The notes: generated by a model not told the origin, from the sequence alone. Numbered from the stretch's first letter, positions 17,312 through 27,174 are shown. The stretch: DNA of 64,000 nt from an uncultured Cohaesibacter sp. (GCF_963664735.1 NZ_OY761553.1:4709001-4773000), one strand, 5' to 3'. A program made the numbers and translations.

Positions 17312-18241
17312 GTGTCAAATGTGCTGCAAAATCTGGACAAGAATTTCTATTTAACCATTCTGGATGCACTTAATGACGGCGTATATTTCGTCAATCGAAA
17401 GCGCCGGGTGCTTTATTGGAATAAGGGTGCCGAGCGCCTGAGTGGTTTCACCGCAGATGACGTTCTCGGCAAAAGCTGTGCTGATCATACGCTCAATCAT
17501 GTCGACGATGACGGGACTTGTCTTTGCCTGAAGGGATGCCCTCTAGCATCTTGCATGCGGGATGGGCAATCCAGAGAAGTCAGCGTTTATATGCATCATA
17601 AGGATGGGCACCGCATCCCCGTGCATATTCGCTCTTTTCCAATCCGTGATGACGCTGGCAAGATTACAGGATCCGTGGAAGTCTTCAGAGACAATAGCCA
17701 GCATCTTTCAATGGTTTCCGAGTTTGAAACCCTGCAACATGAAGTCTTGACCGACCCTCTGACAGGGGTAGGCAATCGACGGTTTGCTGATATTACTCTT
17801 GAGCGTCTGCAAAGCATGCAGTGCAAGGAGAACAAACCGTTCGGCGTCATCATTGTCGATATTGATAATTTCAAGCTAATCAATGATACCAGAGGGCACG
17901 CTATTGGTGATCGCGTGATCGTGGCGATTGCCAAGACCTTGTCCGGTATACTTCGCCCAACAGACGTCGTGTGCCGTTTGGGTGGAGATGAGTTCATTAT
18001 CTTTCTTCCCAATGCAACAACTGCAGGTCTGGAAATCGTTTGTAAACGCCTTGATTTGCTCATCAAGGAGTCGTGGATTGATCTTGGGGGGGAGATACTC
18101 TCATTTTCGGCTTCCATGGGGGGCGCTCTTTCCAATTCTTGCGTTGCCGCAGACAGGATTGTCGATTTGGCTGATAAGCAGCTTTATCTCAGCAAAGATG
18201 ACGGGCGAGGATGCGTTCATGTGGATGGCAAGAAACTCTAG
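17312..18241 (+). CDS. PAS-GGDEF diguanylate cyclase
   Basis: Makes cyclic di-GMP from two GTP. It has 309 residues and begins at GTG 17312. A PAS domain (about 12-125) holds a Cys-rich insertion, CLCLKGCPLASC at 70-81. A short helix then leads to the GGDEF domain (about 145-305). The active-site motif is intact (GGDEF at 224-228), and RPTD at 215-218 forms the inhibitory I-site five residues upstream, so the enzyme should be active and product-inhibited. There is no membrane segment. The Cys cluster in the PAS insertion could bind a metal or sense redox. It is monocistronic. Confidence 0.92.
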   Translation: MSNVLQNLDKNFYLTILDALNDGVYFVNRKRRVLYWNKGAERLSGFTADDVLGKSCADHTLNHVDDDGTCLCLKGCPLASCMRDGQSREVSVYMHHKDGHRIPVHIRSFPIRDDAGKITGSVEVFRDNSQHLSMVSEFETLQHEVLTDPLTGVGNRRFADITLERLQSMQCKENKPFGVIIVDIDNFKLINDTRGHAIGDRVIVAIAKTLSGILRPTDVVCRLGGDEFIIFLPNATTAGLEIVCKRLDLLIKESWIDLGGEILSFSASMGGALSNSCVAADRIVDLADKQLYLSKDDGRGCVHVDGKKL

Positions 18242-18474
18242 TGTGATGCCCTGAACGCCGGGCTTTGCACGGCTTCCTTCATAAACAGCCAAAAGAATAG
18301 GGATTGAAACCCCGCGCTCACACCTTTACAACGGGGCAACTCACGATTTCCCTAGCGTTATTTCTATGATTCCTGAATCGTGGGAAAAGCGGAAATCCTC
18401 AGGAACAATCCCTATCTTGCATCTTTGCTGGAATGGCTTTGTGCGAGAGCTTTCGATTTGGACGGTAGCGTTAT

Positions 18475-20127
18475 ATGGCTCGACAATTCATCTATCACAT
18501 GCATGGTCTCTCCAAGACCTATGGCGGCGGCAAAAAGGTTCTGGACAATGTCCATCTGTCTTTTTACCCCGACGCGAAAATTGGCATTCTTGGTCCGAAC
18601 GGTGCCGGTAAATCGACCGTTCTGCGCATTATGGCCGGCTTGGACAAGGAATTTACCGGTGAAGCATGGGCCGCAGACGGAGCCAAGATCGGCTATCTGC
18701 CGCAGGAGCCGGTTCTGGACGAATCCAAGGATGTTCTAGGCAATGTCATGGAAGGCGTCGCCGAGAAGCAGGCCATTCTGGATCGTTATAATGAGCTGAT
18801 GATGAATTATTCTGATGAGACCGCCGAAGAAGGCGCTCAGCTTCAGGATGTCATTGATAGTCAGAATCTCTGGGATCTGCAGTCTCAGGTGGAGATGGCA
18901 ATGGATGCGTTGCGTTGTCCTCCATCGGATTCTGATGTGTCTGTTCTCTCCGGTGGTGAGAAGCGCCGCGTTGCCCTTTGCAAGCTGTTGCTTGCCGAGC
19001 CAGATTTGCTGCTGCTTGACGAACCGACCAACCATCTGGACGCAGAAACTGTCAACTGGCTGGAAAAGCATCTGCGTGAATTCAAGGGCGCCGTTCTGAT
19101 CATTACCCATGATCGCTACTTCCTTGACAATGTGACTGGCTGGATTCTGGAGCTGGACCGCGGTCGTGGTATTCCATATGAAGGCAACTATTCTGCCTAT
19201 CTTGAGAAGAAGGCCAAGCGCCTTGAGCAGGAAGGGCGCGAAGAGGCCGCCCGCCAGCGTGCTCTTTCCCGTGAACAGGAATGGATTGCTGCAAGCCCGA
19301 AAGCCCGTCAGGCCAAATCCAAGGCCCGTATTCGCGCCTATGATGAGTTGCTCAAGCGCAACGAAGAGCGTGCGCCGGGTACTGCACAGATCATTATCCC
19401 GCCCGGAGAACGTCTTGGTGATGTGGTCATCAAGGTTGAAGGTCTTAAAAAGGGCTTTGGTGAGCGCTTGCTGATTGATGGTCTTGACTTCAGTCTTCCT
19501 CCCGGAGGAATTGTCGGCGTTATCGGCCCCAATGGCGTCGGTAAAACAACCTTGTTCAAGATGTTGACGGGCAACGACCAGCCTGACGACGGCTCTATCT
19601 CGCTGGGTGAAACCGTTCATCTTGGGTATGTTGACCAGTCTCGCGATGCGCTGGATGCCGATAAAACCGTTTGGGAAGAAATTTCAGAAGGCGATGACAT
19701 TATCAAACTGGGCAAGCGCGAGATGAACAGCCGTGCCTATTGCTCAGCCTTCAACTTCAAGGGTGGCGATCAGCAGCAAAAAGTGGGCTCTCTTTCTGGT
19801 GGGCAGCGCAACCGCGTTCATCTGGCCAAGGTTTTAAAATCTGGTGCCAACGTGCTGCTGCTCGACGAGCCGACCAACGACCTCGATACCGAAACGCTGG
19901 CAGCCCTTGAGGATGCACTGGAAGATTTCGCCGGTTGTGCCGTGGTCATCAGCCATGATCGTATGTTCCTTGACCGCCTGGCTACCCATATTCTTGCCTT
20001 TGAAGGCGATAGCCATGTGGAATGGTTTGAGGGCAACTTCGAGGATTACGAGAAAGACAAGATCCGTCGCCTCGGCCCGGATGCAGTGAATCCGAAACGG
20101 GTCAAATACAAGCCGTTTACCCGTTAA
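18475..20127 (+). CDS. ettA: Energy-dependent translational throttle protein EttA (ABC-F)
   Basis: A soluble twin-ATPase of 550 residues that binds the ribosomal E site and gates entry into elongation according to the ATP/ADP ratio. The first cassette has GPNGAGKST at 40-48, LSGGEKRR and [12 protein letters not shown]. The arm/linker region (about 240-310, rich in Lys, Arg and Glu) follows. The second cassette has GPNGVGKTT near 353, LSGGQRNR and [12 protein letters not shown]. The length and the C-terminal [20 protein letters not shown]-like tail match EttA. It is a single gene with its own strong terminator. Confidence 0.95.
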   Translation: MARQFIYHMHGLSKTYGGGKKVLDNVHLSFYPDAKIGILGPNGAGKSTVLRIMAGLDKEFTGEAWAADGAKIGYLPQEPVLDESKDVLGNVMEGVAEKQAILDRYNELMMNYSDETAEEGAQLQDVIDSQNLWDLQSQVEMAMDALRCPPSDSDVSVLSGGEKRRVALCKLLLAEPDLLLLDEPTNHLDAETVNWLEKHLREFKGAVLIITHDRYFLDNVTGWILELDRGRGIPYEGNYSAYLEKKAKRLEQEGREEAARQRALSREQEWIAASPKARQAKSKARIRAYDELLKRNEERAPGTAQIIIPPGERLGDVVIKVEGLKKGFGERLLIDGLDFSLPPGGIVGVIGPNGVGKTTLFKMLTGNDQPDDGSISLGETVHLGYVDQSRDALDADKTVWEEISEGDDIIKLGKREMNSRAYCSAFNFKGGDQQQKVGSLSGGQRNRVHLAKVLKSGANVLLLDEPTNDLDTETLAALEDALEDFAGCAVVISHDRMFLDRLATHILAFEGDSHVEWFEGNFEDYEKDKIRRLGPDAVNPKRVKYKPFTR

Positions 20128-20158
20128 ATTTACAAGTTTGGCAAGTGATTATTTGCAA

Positions 20159-20187
20159 AGGCCCTACCATTTGGTGGGGCCTTTTTT
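20159..20187 (+). terminator. Rho-independent terminator of ettA
   Basis: GGCCCTACC pairs with GGTGGGGCC around a short loop and is followed by a run of six T. It starts 32 bp after the ettA stop. Confidence 0.9.
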
Positions 20188-20544
20188 GTCCGTTTGAGTA
20201 TTAATCAGGGTGTCTGATATTAAATTCAGGTGCTGTTTCTAGAGAAGTTTTTTCTTCATCCACATCTGAATTCTGAAGAGTAAATGACGATAATTTTTGG
20301 ACATATTTGTTTCCAAGTCGGTTTCTGTCGCTGTCTCATGTTTGATATTTCTAGATAAATTCACTGTCTTCCAAGTTCTTACAATTTTGTTCAAATTTTA
20401 ATTTAATTAGTTCTTTCTTTTATATGTTTTATCTTTAAATATCAAAGTGTTGCTTAGTTTTTTATATAAGACTTGATTGTATTTTCCTTCGAAAGGGTTC
20501 CTTCTCTCGTCGAGAAAGACTAACGGTATTTAGGATTTGTCAAA
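20188..20544. other. AT-rich intergenic region upstream of the DUF2336 gene
   Basis: About 360 bp without a coding region. It is strongly AT-rich (especially 20340-20480) and presumably carries the promoter of the DUF2336 gene. A short dyad (TTCTCTCGTCGAGAAAGA) lies near 20503-20520. No RNA gene is evident. Confidence 0.4.
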
Positions 20545-21627
20545 ATGCAGTCTGCCAACGTAAAAACCGAACTTGTGGATTGGAAAGTCCTCAACGGTCA
20601 GAGCGACCATGGTAAGAGCGATGAGTTGATGCGTCACGTTGCGTCTTTGTTTTCGCTGACAGCATCTCATTGTGATGACGAGCAATTGGAAACCTATGAT
20701 ACGGTTTTCCTGAGGCTCGCTGAGCTCGTTTGCGAGGACACGCGAACATTTGCAGCTCAAAAGATTTGTCAGTTGGAAAACGCTCCCCACAATATAATCC
20801 GCAAGTTTGCCTATGACACCATCACTGTTGCGGACCCTGTTTTGCGGCATTCTCCGGTTTTGACAGACCATGATCTGATTGATGTCAGCAAAAAGCGCGG
20901 CAATGACCATATGGTTTCTATCTGCATGCGTAAAAGCATCAGCAGCGTTGTTGTTGATGTGCTCATCAAATCTGGTCATTCTGCCGTGATGCTCAAGCTG
21001 GCAGCCAATAGTGGTGCAGAAATTTCTGTATCGGGCAAACGGGTTCTGGAACAGGCCGCAGCCAACGATGCAGGATTGGCTAGAGAATTGGCAAATCGAA
21101 AGCAGGAAGTCGCTGCAACGTCATCTTCGATGAAGATCAATCGCTCGTCGCATCCGCAATCTGTCGATCTTCGCACCGTTTGGGTTCAACTTGAACCGCG
21201 TGTGGAAGAGCGCTTCTATAACTTGTCCCGGCATTCATACCTGTCGCGTTACCGGTTTGATCAGTCGCTTACAAAGATAGAGAAACTTGATGAGCAGGGC
21301 TTCCTTGGTAATGGTGTGCTTCGCCAGTTTGCCTGCAATGATCAATTTGCCGACCTTGTATGCGGTATCGCGCGACTTACGGGCTTCCCCCATCAGATCA
21401 TCGCACGCATGATGGCTTGTCTGGAATGGGATCAAATTCTTTGTATCTTCAGGCTGCAACGCTTTTCTGAAGAATTGGTGCGCGATGTCTTGGAATGTGG
21501 GCCGTGGATGCTTTGCCTCTCAGCGAACCAAAGCAATGCGGTTCTCAAGCACTATCGTCAGATGAGCGATGAAGCTGCTTTGGATATCGTCAATGGATGG
21601 GCGGAAACGGGCTTGCTTCTCGAGTAG
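20545..21627 (+). CDS. DUF2336 domain protein
   Basis: A cytoplasmic, largely helical protein of 360 residues from an alphaproteobacterial family (DUF2336). Recognisable features are the repeated LR/AEL(V/A)...APH helical repeats in the first half (for example QLENAPHNIIRKFAYD and SPVLTDHDLIDVSKKRG), which resemble HEAT-like repeats, and a separate C-terminal domain after about residue 215. It has no membrane segment. The function is unknown; relatives are sometimes linked to surface attachment or signalling, which I cannot confirm here. It is a single gene with its own terminator. Confidence 0.85.
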   Translation: MQSANVKTELVDWKVLNGQSDHGKSDELMRHVASLFSLTASHCDDEQLETYDTVFLRLAELVCEDTRTFAAQKICQLENAPHNIIRKFAYDTITVADPVLRHSPVLTDHDLIDVSKKRGNDHMVSICMRKSISSVVVDVLIKSGHSAVMLKLAANSGAEISVSGKRVLEQAAANDAGLARELANRKQEVAATSSSMKINRSSHPQSVDLRTVWVQLEPRVEERFYNLSRHSYLSRYRFDQSLTKIEKLDEQGFLGNGVLRQFACNDQFADLVCGIARLTGFPHQIIARMMACLEWDQILCIFRLQRFSEELVRDVLECGPWMLCLSANQSNAVLKHYRQMSDEAALDIVNGWAETGLLLE

Positions 21628-21663
21628 GCCCAATATTTGCGATGAAAACCAGAATTTGGCGAA

Positions 21664-21689
21664 GCGGCCTCTGTCGAGGTCGTTTTTCT
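21664..21689 (+). terminator. Rho-independent terminator after the DUF2336 gene
   Basis: The stem CGGCCTC / GAGGTCG (one G-U pair) has a four-base loop and is followed by TTTTTCTTTTG. It begins 36 bp after the stop codon. Confidence 0.8.
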
Positions 21690-21924
21690 TTTGTTTTTTA
21701 GTGCTAGCAAATTCTACCATTGGTAGGGTCTCTTTCATATAAATTCCGTTGTATTGTTGCTGGGTTGTTTCTCGCTAGAGAGGGCTTGTAAAAACAAAGC
21801 TTTGGAGCATTCTGTGGTTTGAATGAAAAGGGCGAACGCTCAGTTGATTGCTGGGGTTTTGCCTGCTATTGATTCTAATTGTCGAAGTTTTCAAGTTTCG
21901 ATCGGGTAAGATAGGGGCCAGTTG

Positions 21925-22275
21925 ATGCATGTAACCGCATTTCGGATTTTCGTTAGAGACCTTGCTGTTGCTCGCGACTTTTACGCGAACTCCCTTAAGT
22001 GGCCTATGGTTTGGGATCGCTTCGAACAGGGCGCTGTTGGTTTTGAGCCGGGAATGCTCGTTATTATTGAGGAAGAGGATTCCAGAGGCCCTCAGGCTTC
22101 TCTGATTGGACGGTTCACCGGGCTTTCTTTGGCTGTCGATGATCTGCCAAGTTTGTACAAAACTCTCAAAGAGCGAGGCGTTCCGTTTGTCTCTCCTCCA
22201 GAACGCCAGTTTTGGGGCGGTTCATTGGTGCATCTGATTGATCCATCAGGGAATATCATAACGCTCGTAGAGTAG
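21925..22275 (+). CDS. VOC-family (glyoxalase/bleomycin-resistance-like) protein
   Basis: A vicinal-oxygen-chelate protein of 116 residues with two beta-alpha-beta-beta-beta modules: residues about 1-55 (HVTAFRIFVRDLAVARDFYANSL) and 60-115 (GLSLAVDDLPSLYKTLKERGV and HLIDPSGNIITLVE). The metal-ligand positions His2 and the C-terminal Glu are present. The ATG at 21925 directly follows an in-frame TTG. It could be a lyase, a dioxygenase fragment or a binding protein; the reaction is not readable. It converges with galU and shares a bidirectional terminator. Confidence 0.8.
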   Translation: MHVTAFRIFVRDLAVARDFYANSLKWPMVWDRFEQGAVGFEPGMLVIIEEEDSRGPQASLIGRFTGLSLAVDDLPSLYKTLKERGVPFVSPPERQFWGGSLVHLIDPSGNIITLVE

Positions 22276-22356
22276 CTGTCTTCCAATATTTCCAAATCAT
22301 GGCTAGGTTGGTCGATGTTTCGCTTCGGCAGAGAGCCTTGAATTGAGTTTGTTATA

Positions 22357-22384
22357 AAAAAGCGGGCTGATTAACCCGCTTTTG
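22357..22384. terminator. Bidirectional terminator between the VOC gene and galU
   Basis: AAAAGCGGG and its complement CCCGCTTTT flank a loop, so T runs follow the stem on both strands. It lies between two convergent genes. Confidence 0.85.
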
Positions 22385-22402
22385 CTATTTTGTCGTACGA
22401 TT

Positions 22403-23299
22403 TTACTGTTTCACGCTTGCATCATATTTTTCGATGATAGCCCGGATGGTGCTGGCGACGTTTGGTGCGATGTCATCGCGCTCCATGCCGAAGGCAACGT
22501 TTGCCATAAGAAAACCAGACTTGGACCCACAGTCATAGGTCTCACCTTCATAGATCATGCCATTGAACGGTTGATCGTTATTCAGGCGGATCATGGCGTC
22601 TGTCAGCTGAATTTCGTTACCGCTACCCGGCTGTTGCTCCTTTAAATAATCAAAAATTTCCGGCTGCAAAATATAACGGCCAGACAGGATGAGGTTGGAA
22701 GGGGCGGTGCCTGGTTCCGGCTTTTCAATCATCCCGGTAATTTCAACGCAGTCATCATATTGCTTGCCTGGCTGGATAACCCCGTATTTGAAGGTTTTTT
22801 CCATCGGCACTTCTTCAAGGGCAACCACGTTGCCGTCTCTTTTATTATAGATTTCCATCATCTGGGCGAGGCAGCCCTTGGGGGATTTCATGATCATATC
22901 TGGCAGAAGAAGGGCAAATGGTTCGTGGCCAATCAGTTCTTTTGCGCAAAGAACCGCGTGGCCGAGGCCAAGAGGCTGCTGCTGGCGGGTGAACATGGTG
23001 TGCCCTGCCTTGGGCAGGTCTTTACGCAGGCTTCTGAGGATGTCGAGTTTGCCGCGTTGCTTGAGCGTGTCTTCAAGCTCAACCTGAACATCAAAATGAT
23101 CTTCAATAACCGCTTTGTTGCGACCGGTTACAAAAATGAATTGGTCAACCCCCGCAGCCTTGGCTTCGTCAACGACATATTGAATAACTGGCCTGTCAAC
23201 AATCGTTAGCATTTCCTTAGGCAAAGCTTTGGTGGCGGGCAGGAAGCGGGTTCCAAGGCCAGCTACAGGGAATACGGCTTTGCGGATTGGTTTTACCAT
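22403..23299 (-). CDS. galU: UTP-glucose-1-phosphate uridylyltransferase
   Basis: Converts UTP and glucose-1-phosphate to UDP-glucose for exopolysaccharide, lipopolysaccharide and membrane glycan synthesis. It has 298 residues from the ATG at 23299, which has GGAGC seven bases upstream; the longer frame to 23359 adds 20 unrelated residues. Motifs include VAGLGTRFLPATKALPKEML near the N-terminus (nucleotide binding and the catalytic Lys region), DEAKAAGVDQFIFVTGR, PLGLGHAVLCA and the LLPD metal-binding Asp. It is monocistronic. Confidence 0.95.
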   Translation of the reverse strand: MVKPIRKAVFPVAGLGTRFLPATKALPKEMLTIVDRPVIQYVVDEAKAAGVDQFIFVTGRNKAVIEDHFDVQVELEDTLKQRGKLDILRSLRKDLPKAGHTMFTRQQQPLGLGHAVLCAKELIGHEPFALLLPDMIMKSPKGCLAQMMEIYNKRDGNVVALEEVPMEKTFKYGVIQPGKQYDDCVEITGMIEKPEPGTAPSNLILSGRYILQPEIFDYLKEQQPGSGNEIQLTDAMIRLNNDQPFNGMIYEGETYDCGSKSGFLMANVAFGMERDDIAPNVASTIRAIIEKYDASVKQ

Positions 23300-23603
23300 T
23301 TGATTTAGCTCCGATCTGTTTTGCAGAGCGAGATTGTGCTTGCTATCAACTATTTGCAAGCAAGAATGCGCTCATATTAAATGGTTTTGATTCTTTCTGG
23401 GGGTGCAAGCATCACCAGAAACTCTCTTATGCATTCGCAAATTGTTACATTTTGTCAAAAGTGCTAATTATTCAAAGCAGAAAAACAAAACTTATGCAAA
23501 TCTGCGAACTTGATTATCTTTGTGAACCTTTAGCTAGTTTAGCCATAATTCCATGGCATTTTGCGTAGTTGATGATTTGATTTCAACCGGTCAGGATCTG
23601 TTT
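23300..23603. other. Divergent promoter region between galU and the transglycosylase gene
   Basis: About 300 bp, AT-rich, carrying the promoters of galU (minus) and the lytic transglycosylase (plus). No hairpin, RNA or repeat stands out. Confidence 0.4.
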
Positions 23604-24857
23604 ATGCCTATACGACATTGTACAAAATCACTTAAGACCTTCATTTTGAAACGTCTGTTTCTTACAGGACTTATGTTTTTTGCACTTCTTTCTACAGAGT
23701 CCAACGCGCAAACCGCTCAAGGGTTCCGAAATTGGATTCGATCTTTTTGGCCGACGGCTCAGGCTGCAGGTATTACTGCGCAAACATACAATGCTGCCTT
23801 TGCTGGTGTGCAGTTCGATGGATCAATCATCAAGCGGGCAACCAATCAGCCAGAGTTCGTGAAACCGATCTGGTCCTATCTGGATGGCGCAGTGAGCGAC
23901 TTGCGAATCAAGAATGGCAAGAAGATGAAGAGCAACTACGCCTCGTTGCTCGGCAAACTGGAAAGGGAATATGGCGTCGATCGACATATTCTGCTTGCTA
24001 TTTGGGGTATGGAAACCGCCTATGGATCGATATTCAGCAACAAGGCGCTGATCAAGCCGACAATTCAGTCGCTGGCCATGTTGGGATATGCAGATCCGGA
24101 CCGTTCAAAATTCGGGCAAACGCAGCTGATCGCGGCCCTCAAGATTCTGCAGAATGGGGATGTTGCGCCCTCCCAGATGGTTGGGTCATGGGCTGGCGCC
24201 ATGGGGCACACGCAATTCATCCCGACGACATTTCTGGCCAAAGCGGTTGATTTTGATGGTGACGGACACCGCGATATATGGAATTCGGTGCCGGATGCTT
24301 TGGCTTCCAGCGCCAATCTGCTCAAGGATGCCGGATGGGAAAGTGGGAAAACCTGGGGGTATGAAGTCTCTCTTCCGGCTAATTTTTCCTTTGAACTTGC
24401 GGACGGTAAAACCACCAAAACTCTTGAGCAATGGCAAAAGCTTGGTGCCAAGCGGGTGCATGGGGTTGATTTTCCGCGCCCTTCTGATGCGGCTCAACTT
24501 ATCATGCCAGCAGGGTATCGTGGGCCAGCCTTCCTTATCCTGAAGAATTTTTCCGTGATCAAGCGCTATAACAACGCCACCTCCTATGCGCTTGCCATAG
24601 GGCACCTGGCTGACCGCATTCGGGGTGGGAAGGCATTTGTTCACTCATGGCCAAGGTCTGATCGCATGTTGACGCTGAGCGAACGCAAAGAATTGCAGAC
24701 ACACCTCAACCAGTTGGGCTATGATACTGGTGGGGTTGACGGGCGTTTGGGGTCCAAATCCAGTGCTGCAATTCGTCATTGGCAAAAAGCATCCGGATTG
24801 GTGCCGGATGGATTTGCAAGTGGAGACCTGCTAGAGGCCTTGCGCAAGAAGCGCTAG
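23604..24857 (+). CDS. Lytic murein transglycosylase (MltB family) with peptidoglycan-binding domain
   Basis: Cleaves the glycan strand of peptidoglycan with formation of 1,6-anhydro-muramic acid. It has 417 residues from the ATG at 23604, which has AGGAT upstream; the frame from 23553 only adds sequence ahead of the signal peptide. The signal peptide covers about residues 8-35, ending SNAQ. The SLT_2 catalytic domain (about 40-330) contains ILLAIWGMETAYGS with catalytic Glu137, and GSWAGAMGHTQFIPTTF. A C-terminal PG_binding_1 repeat (about 355-415, LNQLGYDTGGVDGRLGSKSSAAI) completes it. It lies 43 bp upstream of the SGNH-like gene on the same strand. Confidence 0.92.
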   Translation: MPIRHCTKSLKTFILKRLFLTGLMFFALLSTESNAQTAQGFRNWIRSFWPTAQAAGITAQTYNAAFAGVQFDGSIIKRATNQPEFVKPIWSYLDGAVSDLRIKNGKKMKSNYASLLGKLEREYGVDRHILLAIWGMETAYGSIFSNKALIKPTIQSLAMLGYADPDRSKFGQTQLIAALKILQNGDVAPSQMVGSWAGAMGHTQFIPTTFLAKAVDFDGDGHRDIWNSVPDALASSANLLKDAGWESGKTWGYEVSLPANFSFELADGKTTKTLEQWQKLGAKRVHGVDFPRPSDAAQLIMPAGYRGPAFLILKNFSVIKRYNNATSYALAIGHLADRIRGGKAFVHSWPRSDRMLTLSERKELQTHLNQLGYDTGGVDGRLGSKSSAAIRHWQKASGLVPDGFASGDLLEALRKKR

Positions 24858-24900
24858 GATCGTGTCCCTTGAGCGTCACAATGCGATGCGGAGAAATTGA

Positions 24901-26118
24901 ATGGGTGTGAAGTGTGAAAAGCGAACGGCCAGGTTCCGGATGCAAACCTTGATTTGCGTTCTGGTGGCACTTTGCTTTTGGGTGCAAGCGATTTTTCCTG
25001 CGCCAGTTGCTGCGGCACCCTCTCTATTTGAAACGCCGCAGGTCGAGGGACCCGCTTTGCCTCCAAGTGCCAAGCCAGATGATGGGCGCTATGATGTGGC
25101 GCTTGGCTTTTTCGAGTTGCTGTTCAAACGGCGGACCCCGAAGAAAGAAAAAGATACAAAGAAGTCTGCCAAACCCGTCGTCAAGGCGCCTACGGCTCCG
25201 GTAATCAAGACGGTGCCCAAGGATCCTGATGCTTTTATCATCGCAGTGTTTGGAGATGAGTTTTCTCAGGACATTGCGTGGGGGCTCAAGGATGCCTTTG
25301 CCAAAACGCCTGACGTGAAGATTGAAATATATTCAAAGCCAAACAGCGGCATTGTCTATCATGCACAAAACAATCCATTGGGAGATGCCAAAGCGTTTTT
25401 AAAGGCGCATCCATTCAATTTTGCCGTGGTGATGGTCGGGTTGAATGACCGGCGCGAAATGCCGGAACGTAAGGATGCAGAAGGGAACGTCGTTACCCCT
25501 GCCTATGAATTTCGTACCGATGGCTGGGCGCGCGCCTACCAACGGGAAATTGACCGTGTCAGACTGGCGTTCGCAGAGCAGGACAAGCCGATTTTCTGGG
25601 TCGGGTTGCCGCCTGTCGGAAATGAAAAACTGGCCGATGACATGCGCTATCTCAACGATCTGGTTTCCAGCAGACTAACCGAGCGCGACGAAGAATTTAT
25701 CGATATTTGGGACGCTTTTTCCGATGAAGAGGGCAATTTCTCCTTCAGAGGGCCTGATTTGACAGGGCAAGATGTTCGACTGAGGCTGAAAAATGCCATT
25801 CGCTTTACAAGTGAAGGGCGTCGCAAATTGGCGTTCTATGTTGAAAAGCTGGTCGTGCGCGTGTTATCCCAATCGGTTGATGAAGATGTCTTGCCCAAGC
25901 ACTTGGCCAAAGCCGATGAAACGGCCTTGCGGGAAGGGCTCGGTGCGCGCCGGGATATCTTTGCTTTGCGCAAACCTCCGCTTGGGTCCGATGAGCTGAT
26001 CAATCCCAGTGTTTTTGCTCTCTCTTTCTCCTCCGGAGGCAGTGCTGCGCGCCAGCTGTCTGATGCCAATAATGCCCCTAAACATAGAGCCGACAACTTT
26101 TCATGGAGTGGGCAATGA
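24901..26118 (+). CDS. DUF459 SGNH-like exported protein, triad positions not conserved
   Basis: A protein of 405 residues with an N-terminal signal sequence (about 14-38, ending VAAA) and an SGNH-hydrolase fold from about residue 108. Block I reads VFGDEFSQDIAWGL, with Glu where canonical enzymes carry the nucleophilic Ser of GDS. Block III is GLNDRREM (GxND-like). Block V reads NAIRFTSEGRRKLAFYVEK, lacking the usual Asp and His of DxxH. As I recall, DUF459 relatives often lack some of these residues, so it may be a non-catalytic or altered member of an envelope family. It follows the transglycosylase by 43 bp, which suggests a cell-wall context. Confidence 0.8.
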   Translation: MGVKCEKRTARFRMQTLICVLVALCFWVQAIFPAPVAAAPSLFETPQVEGPALPPSAKPDDGRYDVALGFFELLFKRRTPKKEKDTKKSAKPVVKAPTAPVIKTVPKDPDAFIIAVFGDEFSQDIAWGLKDAFAKTPDVKIEIYSKPNSGIVYHAQNNPLGDAKAFLKAHPFNFAVVMVGLNDRREMPERKDAEGNVVTPAYEFRTDGWARAYQREIDRVRLAFAEQDKPIFWVGLPPVGNEKLADDMRYLNDLVSSRLTERDEEFIDIWDAFSDEEGNFSFRGPDLTGQDVRLRLKNAIRFTSEGRRKLAFYVEKLVVRVLSQSVDEDVLPKHLAKADETALREGLGARRDIFALRKPPLGSDELINPSVFALSFSSGGSAARQLSDANNAPKHRADNFSWSGQ

Positions 26119-26339
26119 TGGCAGGCTGGCTGGAAGCTTGTGCGTCCTTGCCAAAATCCTCTATCAGTGATTGCCCCTGATGCTCTGACGCTGTAAAACT
26201 GCTTGGTATAAATGAAGCTTTGCCTTCCGGCATAATCGCAGAGCGCAGCTGCAAGGCGAAGTCTTTGAATTTCTTCAAGAGTTTCAGTTCTTTGTTGCTG
26301 CCGAGAGTGGCGGTTAATCCATCTTATTGGAAGTCTCTC

Positions 26340-27134
26340 ATGACAAATAGTAAAAGCACCCCGGATTTTGATTTTCTTCACGACCTGGCCGATCTGGCAG
26401 GGGAGACCGTCTTGCCTCTGTTCAGAAAGGCCATCGCCGTCGAGAATAAGCTGGCTCAGGGGTTTGATCCGGTGACGGATGCCGATAAACAGGCCGAGCT
26501 GAAAATGCGGGCTCACATTCAGGAGCACTTTCCAAGTCATGGCATATTGGGAGAGGAATTCGAAGCAAAAGACCTTGATGCCGAGGCTCTTTGGGTGCTC
26601 GATCCCATCGATGGGACACGCGCTTTCATTTCCGGGTTGCCGACATGGGGCACCCTGATCGGCTATCGTCATCCGGACGGGCATGGATTGGGGATGATGA
26701 GCCAGCCTTTTACCAAAGAACGTTTTTGGGGAGATGGTAAATCTGCCTTCTATGAAGGGCCCGACGGCAAGCGTTCCGTTTCAACAAGAAAGTGCGCCTC
26801 GATTGGCGAAGCTACGCTGTTCACAACCGCGCCAGAGATTTTTAGCGCAGCCGAGTTCGAGGCTTATCGAAAGGTTGAAAGCACCGTGCGCTTGTCTCGT
26901 TATGGCGTTGATTGTTATGCCTATTGCATGCTGTCGATCGGCATGATTGATCTGGTGATCGAGGCTGGATTGAAGCCCGTCGATATTGCTCCTCTCATCC
27001 CGTTGATAGAAGGGGCCGGCGGGGTTGTTACGAACTGGCAGGGTGGCTCGGCTTTTGACGGCGGGCAAGTTGTGGCGACCGGTGATCCTCGTTTGCATGA
27101 TGCTGTTTTGGCGCGCCTTGCAGGTCGTGACTGA
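26340..27134 (+). CDS. hisN: Inositol-monophosphatase family phosphatase, probable HisN
   Basis: A magnesium-dependent phosphatase of 264 residues, counted from the ATG at 26340 with GGAAG upstream. The metal-binding motifs are complete: GEEFEA (first Glu), LDPIDGTRAFISGLP (the DPIDGT signature) and the C-terminal IEAGLKPVDIAPLIPLIEGAGG (Asp ligand). Alphaproteobacteria commonly use this type as histidinol-phosphatase; inositol or PAP phosphatase activity is an alternative. The earlier start at 26220 adds a non-homologous extension. It converges with the alpha/beta hydrolase gene. Confidence 0.85.
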   Translation: MTNSKSTPDFDFLHDLADLAGETVLPLFRKAIAVENKLAQGFDPVTDADKQAELKMRAHIQEHFPSHGILGEEFEAKDLDAEALWVLDPIDGTRAFISGLPTWGTLIGYRHPDGHGLGMMSQPFTKERFWGDGKSAFYEGPDGKRSVSTRKCASIGEATLFTTAPEIFSAAEFEAYRKVESTVRLSRYGVDCYAYCMLSIGMIDLVIEAGLKPVDIAPLIPLIEGAGGVVTNWQGGSAFDGGQVVATGDPRLHDAVLARLAGRD

Positions 27135-27174
27135 TCGCTCGACAGGTTTCTACATTTGCTTTCAGCACTCGGAA

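Noticed and set aside
18736-19620. 294-codon minus-strand frame
   Set aside because: Lies entirely inside ettA; it is a mirror frame of the two ATPase cassettes.
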